Origin: Lineus longissimus
Lineage: Eukaryota; Nemertea; Pilidiophora; Heteronemertea; Lineidae
Length of the DNA stretch: 64,000 nucleotides
Assembly (NCBI RefSeq): GCF_910592395.1
Contig: NC_088326.1
Span: forward strand, 2,857,001 to 2,921,000
Direction of reading: 5' to 3'
The notes beneath the pieces are model-generated. The model worked only from the letters and a program-made list of their open reading frames with translations, was not told where the DNA came from and did not search any database. A program made the translations under genes and the position numbers. Positions 59,542 to 64,000 of the stretch are shown piece by piece; within the stretch, counting starts at the first letter, position 1, and the number at the start of each line of letters is the position of its first letter.

Positions 59542-61883
59542 GACTGATTCCACTCAATCGTTTTGCCGCTGCGGTCGTCATTGCCGCAAAACTAGGCTCG
59601 GCCCAAACAATAATAAAAGTATAACATCTATCTGATTCCGTTGCTAAGACATTTGTCTTTCGCCGCGCTGCCCACGAAGAAGGCATACCACCAGGTATGA
59701 AGGGCGTTAAGCGCTCTTAAAATCGCATCTCAGTTCGTTCATCCACACGTTATCCTGATGAGCACACGGACTATAGTACACCCGTATTGTTGACACTGCT
59801 GGTTACCAAGGGCCCGAGTCTTCGACCCCAGAACCCAGGATTGTTTTCTACCAAGATGAACCGGCGTGGCCTTCAAAGAACTAAATTTTTTGGCGTAGTT
59901 CGAGGCTCAGTATATGAGATACATCAATGAGTTGAGGGTCTGTCTGATGAGACTGAAAGCCGTGGTCCCTTGTACCAAGGCATGCACAATATTCCTTATA
60001 TATGGACAGCAGCCTATATGGACTCAATGCCCCCGGAAAAAATCCAATAGGATTACGAAGCCGATGTATATTCTGACCGGTAGCCGCATTCAAATTGGCT
60101 CACGGATACTGATAAGCTGGTTGAATCAAATGCAAAGCAAGTTGTGCTATAGCTCAAGAAAAAATGCCCTTCCGAAGTTCTCATTATCTTCGTGCCGTTG
60201 AAAGGTATCAGCTCTACCCAATATCCATCCCATCGCGGAAGTAATTTATTTTATTGTTTGTCTTCGACTTACATGGTCGATCATGTGGGCCATACTGTTC
60301 CATCTGCAGGGAAAATGGGCCTTCGTGATCTCAAGAAAGTTGTACGGAGAGGGCTGTTCAAATCAATATAAAATTGCGGCCGAGGTCGATGTTATAAGTC
60401 GTAACCGAGTAATCGCATCATGCAAAATCATTTAGCCATGCTCCAACTGCATCAATCATGTTTAACCTAAAAGCTTGCATGGTATCCGCTAAAACAGAGC
60501 TCTTCCGGCCGTTCGTAGTAATCCCTGTTTTGGGATTCAAAGTTAGTGTTTACGAGCTCTTTCTTTTCACTATTCGAAAACTGGTCACATCTGATCACCA
60601 GTTCAACGCTGTTATATGGAAAACCAACAGCATTTTGTCATCTCAAATAAACCTCTTCGGAAATATACCTAGATTAATTTTCTAAGATTTTTTGAATTGT
60701 ATATCTTTGTCAAAGTATACCGAGTACGACTCCATATTTAAAAACACTGGTCACGTGCTGACTCGTGGCCAATCAGCGCCACCCGTGGAGCCAAATGGAT
60801 TTTTTTGGCTAGCAAAATTGGCAGCATACCCGCTGGCATGGGCCGCCGGATTACACACTGCAACCTACCAGCTGTTGCGCTGTGTGGCTCCTCGGTCAAA
60901 TCAAATCATACAATAGGCAGACCCATTGTCTTGGGATTTTAAAGATACTGTACATTAGACTTTGGTCGCATCTTAATTGGTCATCCAACTCCCTTGAATG
61001 AACGGACTCAAAAAGGCTGTCAGATAATGGGAATTCGCCATACCCGCTTTTGTACTATATTCCGTACTGGAATGGCATGATATTGCTTCCCAGGGTTCAT
61101 TGCGCAGGTCACAGTCCCATGCACCACAACCATCATCGACAATAAAACCTCGTCTGTAGACTGCGTATGGCAATGCCAGAAAACGGCATTTTTTTCGGCA
61201 CTGCGAGCGCTGTGGCAACAAGTAGCAAGTCATGAAACTGGCCATGGCATGATCGATTAATCAACTTACTACAAAATGCTTTTTGTCATCTCCGCGCACA
61301 GGCTTGCTTTGTGCTCATGCACTAAACATGAAATTTCTTGTTTATGTTCAACACAGCTTCATAAATCACTTTCACCGACGGTCAAAGCGTACCAATATCA
61401 CTGCCCCTTTGTTCGTACCACACACGCATAAATACTTGTTTGCAAATTAGACGCAACACAAAGACTTGTCTGATCCACCGGTAACAACATTGTTGAAGTT
61501 AGACAATGTTAGATGTCATCTATAGGTGATGCCCTAATCCGGAAGGCTGATGAAGAATTGTTGATATAACTTGATTTCTCGCTATTTATTTTGTTGTAGT
61601 TCGATGGTGTGATAGTAATGTCGGCAGAGATGAATGGAGCCGGATCTATCCTCAGTTCGCACATTTTGTCAGCCTTGCGTATATTTCAAAATCCTGAGTG
61701 ATCGCGATACCACTTGGCCGGTGTTTTATTTGAACAGACCCTGATTCGTAATGACTTTTTTCATTGAAATTATTATTCGTTGATCCCACGGGATGGTATT
61801 CCAATCGATTATGGCTGTCCACTCACATCGCGCAGGCCTGTCGATTATATATTCATGGAAACACTGTTTCTTGGATGATAATA
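59542..61883. other. Intergenic, no gene recognised
   Basis: Only short open frames, none with splice context or familiar sequence. AATAAA-type words near 59,610 (aataataaaag) may end the gene at 58,332. Confidence 0.5.
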
Positions 61884-62079
61884 GGGCCGTTTAGACGACA
61901 GGCGAAAAGACCGCATTCGGATCGAATCTGGATGAATCCGGATTAAAACCACCCAAGGCGATGGTACCTTTTTAGTCCGGATGCAACCACATTGATCCGG
62001 ATCTTTTTGCGTTTACACGACGAAAAATTAATCCGGATTCGGGACGCATCCGGATTTTTGCGCGTCGTCTAAACGGCCC
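61884..62079. mobile_element. 196-bp MITE with TAATA target duplication
   Basis: Terminal inverted repeats GGGCCGTTTAGACGAC and GTCGTCTAAACGGCCC, flanked by TAATA at 61879-61883 and 62080-62084. The inside contains repeats of ATCCGGAT/AATCCGGATT. Non-coding. Confidence 0.82.
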
Positions 62080-62326
62080 TAATATGACTTCAGTGACTGC
62101 CCTTTTGACGAATTTATTACAAGTTAATTACAAGTTAATTACCGAGAACATTCAAGAAAACTATAATGATGTACATATTGCATACGGTTGTTGATCACAA
62201 ACGATGTGTGTTGGATTATTTCCTATAAAGTGTTTGATAGAAATCAGTAACTCGCTGATGCTTCCAGTCAAAATATATTGAAATTTTCATTGGGAGGAAC
62301 ACCGCATTCATGATTTGAATGACAAG

Positions 62327-64000
62327 ATGGCTGCCAGACATTTGCTGTCCGTGGCAGTTGCCCTGAATTCAAGTTTGTGTTTGGACAAACTGTTGGACCG
62401 CAGCAGCAACGGAAACATGTCGAACGAAACTATCTCATCTGGAGAGATTTCATCCGGAGATCAAGCCGCACCCGACTTCGATCTTTCATTCGGTATGGCA
62501 TTCGTCGTCTCGCCAACAATTTGCGTCATCGGCATTGTCGGAAATGCTTTCGCCCTGGCAGTTTTCAGACGATATAAACGGTCGTCTTCGGCCCATTTCC
62601 TTCTGAAGGCTCTCGCAATAGTCGACATGGGATTTCTATTCAATATGCTTCTCTTTGACTTTGTTCAACAACTTTTCTACACCGCATACTTTGACGAGAC
62701 TGTTCATACTCGTAATTTCGGCAATGTTCTATGGGTGACTGGCGTCTGTATCTATGTCTTTGAGCTGGCGACGGTATACATGATAGTAGTGATAACCATT
62801 GACAGGTAAGTGGACCGTGTATTCACCAAGTGGTTGCGATGATGGTTGCCTGGTAGAAAAATGCAACAAAGTCCATCGTTGTGTACATCTCGATGTACAG
62901 GTACATTGGGAATCAAGTTCCTATCAGGCCTTATTGAAATCCAAGATGGCGACCGCTTTGGATTGATGCATCATTGGATTTTTCGGCAATAAAAAGCCGA
63001 CTACAATACTTTTCTAAATTATTCAGCGAATCACTAAAATATTCAAATTCTGGACAATAGCGCGTAGCCTACGTTCTATTATATCCAGTTGATATGAAGA
63101 GCTGAACCGGATGTTCTGTAGAAGGTAGGCTACGCGCGACAGCTTAGGTTTTGGTCATCATACCTTGTGAGTAGACTAAGTCACGAACAACGATGGAACA
63201 ACGAACGACGAACGCTAATAACATATTGGTCGGTATTCTGGTAAGTCCAATCGGGACTACTTTAATTTGCCATAACAGATTAAGGGTCCCTTCAACAGCC
63301 AATTGACCTCACCACTCTCTCTCTCTCCAGATTCATACACATCCGCTTTCCAATGAAGGCACAGAGAATGAACACCCTCCGTAACGCCAAGATCGGAGTG
63401 GCGGCCATCACGATACTGACTATCGGCATGAGCATTCCGGAATTCGGTGAATATTACATGTATCAAGACCCTTGCAGAGAGGCACCATATTTTACGGTAG
63501 GAGAGCGGGCGTACGGACAAGACCACGGGTATATCATCGGGTTCAAGGTCGTGACCGTGACCTTAGTTTACGATGTCATTCCGATGTTCTTCATCATTCT
63601 TCCGTTGAATGTTGTTGTACTGACCAGTTTGAGAAAGGTACATGTGACCCGGAAATCGATGCGTTCCTACCGGAAGGAAGAACCTAGGAATAAGAAACGG
63701 TACCGGAAGTCAGATGATGGCAGCTCCGCCATTATTGTTGCCATGGTGATGATGTTTATCCTTTTGAGGTTACCCGGATGCTGTTTGCATATTGCTTCTG
63801 TTGTCGCGCCTTTGGTTGAGATCGACATTTTAGGGCATGTCAGAAAGGCCGCGACGATTACGAATGTTTTGATAACACTGAATTCTGGCATAAACATTAT
63901 CATTTATTTTATGGTAGGAAAGAGTTTTAGGCGCACTTTGAAGGAAATATGTTGCGGACGGTGTCTAAAGCCGCCAGAGGATATGCTTCGGACCAATTCG
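62327..64000 (+). CDS. Rhodopsin-family GPCR, peptide-receptor type (3' end outside window)
   Basis: Exons 62327-62805 and 63331-64000+. The N-terminus has several N-glycosylation sites (NSS, NMS, NET). TM1 has GIVGNAFALAVF (G-N), TM2 has LAIVDMGFLF (LAxxD), and TM3 ends in ITIDRF after the splice, a DRY variant. TM5 lies around YDVIPMFFIILPLNVVV, a basic third intracellular loop follows (RKVHVTRKSMRSYRKEE), TM6 is FILLRLPGCCLHI, and TM7 has NSGINIIIYFMVGKSFRR in place of NPxxY. Overall this resembles the FMRFamide-receptor-like invertebrate group, but the ligand cannot be inferred. The upstream in-frame codons begin with TTG, so ATG 62327 is taken as start. Confidence 0.88.

Noticed and set aside
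62315..62326. Earlier start for the GPCR
   Set aside because: The in-frame codon at 62315 is TTG, not ATG; the first true ATG in frame is 62327.

Overview
This is nuclear DNA of a multicellular animal. Genes are split into many short exons with GT-AG introns, one gene is nested inside the intron of another, a large fraction is transposon-derived, and every recognisable housekeeping protein is metazoan. A tandem C-type-lectin/EGF gene, 5S- and tRNA-derived SINEs, short palindromic DNA transposons and expanded minisatellites suggest a marine invertebrate (deuterostome or lophotrochozoan). I cannot name the species from sequence alone.

Layout. (1) 72-14,201, minus strand: a modular gene of at least seven C-type lectin-like domains (CTLDs) and five EGF modules, running off the left edge. 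Every CTLD is an N-half plus a C-half exon, every EGF is one exon, and all modules are phase 1-1. A tandem duplication broke one CTLD half-exon and copied an EGF pair. One copy later gained a 5S-rRNA-like SINE dimer and a 540-bp DNA transposon, while the other keeps both empty sites. A Harbinger transposon with a truncated transposase sits in the first visible intron. (2) 14.2-18.0 kb: no gene seen. It holds a perfect 32-bp hairpin, a 1.4-kb A/T-tract fold-back element and a degenerate tRNA-Glu-like sequence. (3) 18,050-25,044 plus: ERGIC3, whose intron 9 contains a complete minus-strand ROMO1 gene and a tRNA-Pro(CGG). (4) 28,714-35,826 plus: STAM (VHS-UIM-SH3-GAT). (5) 39.4-40.5 kb: 5'-truncated LINE reverse transcriptase with an in-frame stop. 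(6) 41,260-44,074 minus: PSMD14/RPN11, divergent from CMC1 at 45,004-46,508 plus; a tRNA-derived SINE lies in a PSMD14 intron. (7) 47-52.3 kb: a degenerate repeat, a 33-bp/composite minisatellite and a 14-copy 112-bp satellite that share a 17-bp core. (8) 52.8-54.9 kb minus: a death-effector-domain gene with a frameshift. (9) 57.5-59.5 kb: two divergent genes I do not recognise. (10) 62,327-end plus: a rhodopsin-family, peptide-type GPCR cut by the right edge.

The housekeeping genes (ER-Golgi cargo receptor, endosomal sorting adaptor, proteasome deubiquitinase, two mitochondrial proteins) look like ordinary neighbours rather than a pathway. CDS exon boundaries below were chosen from GT/AG sites and checked for frame continuity by exon-length arithmetic. 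Identities rest on recall of family proteins; no database search was possible.
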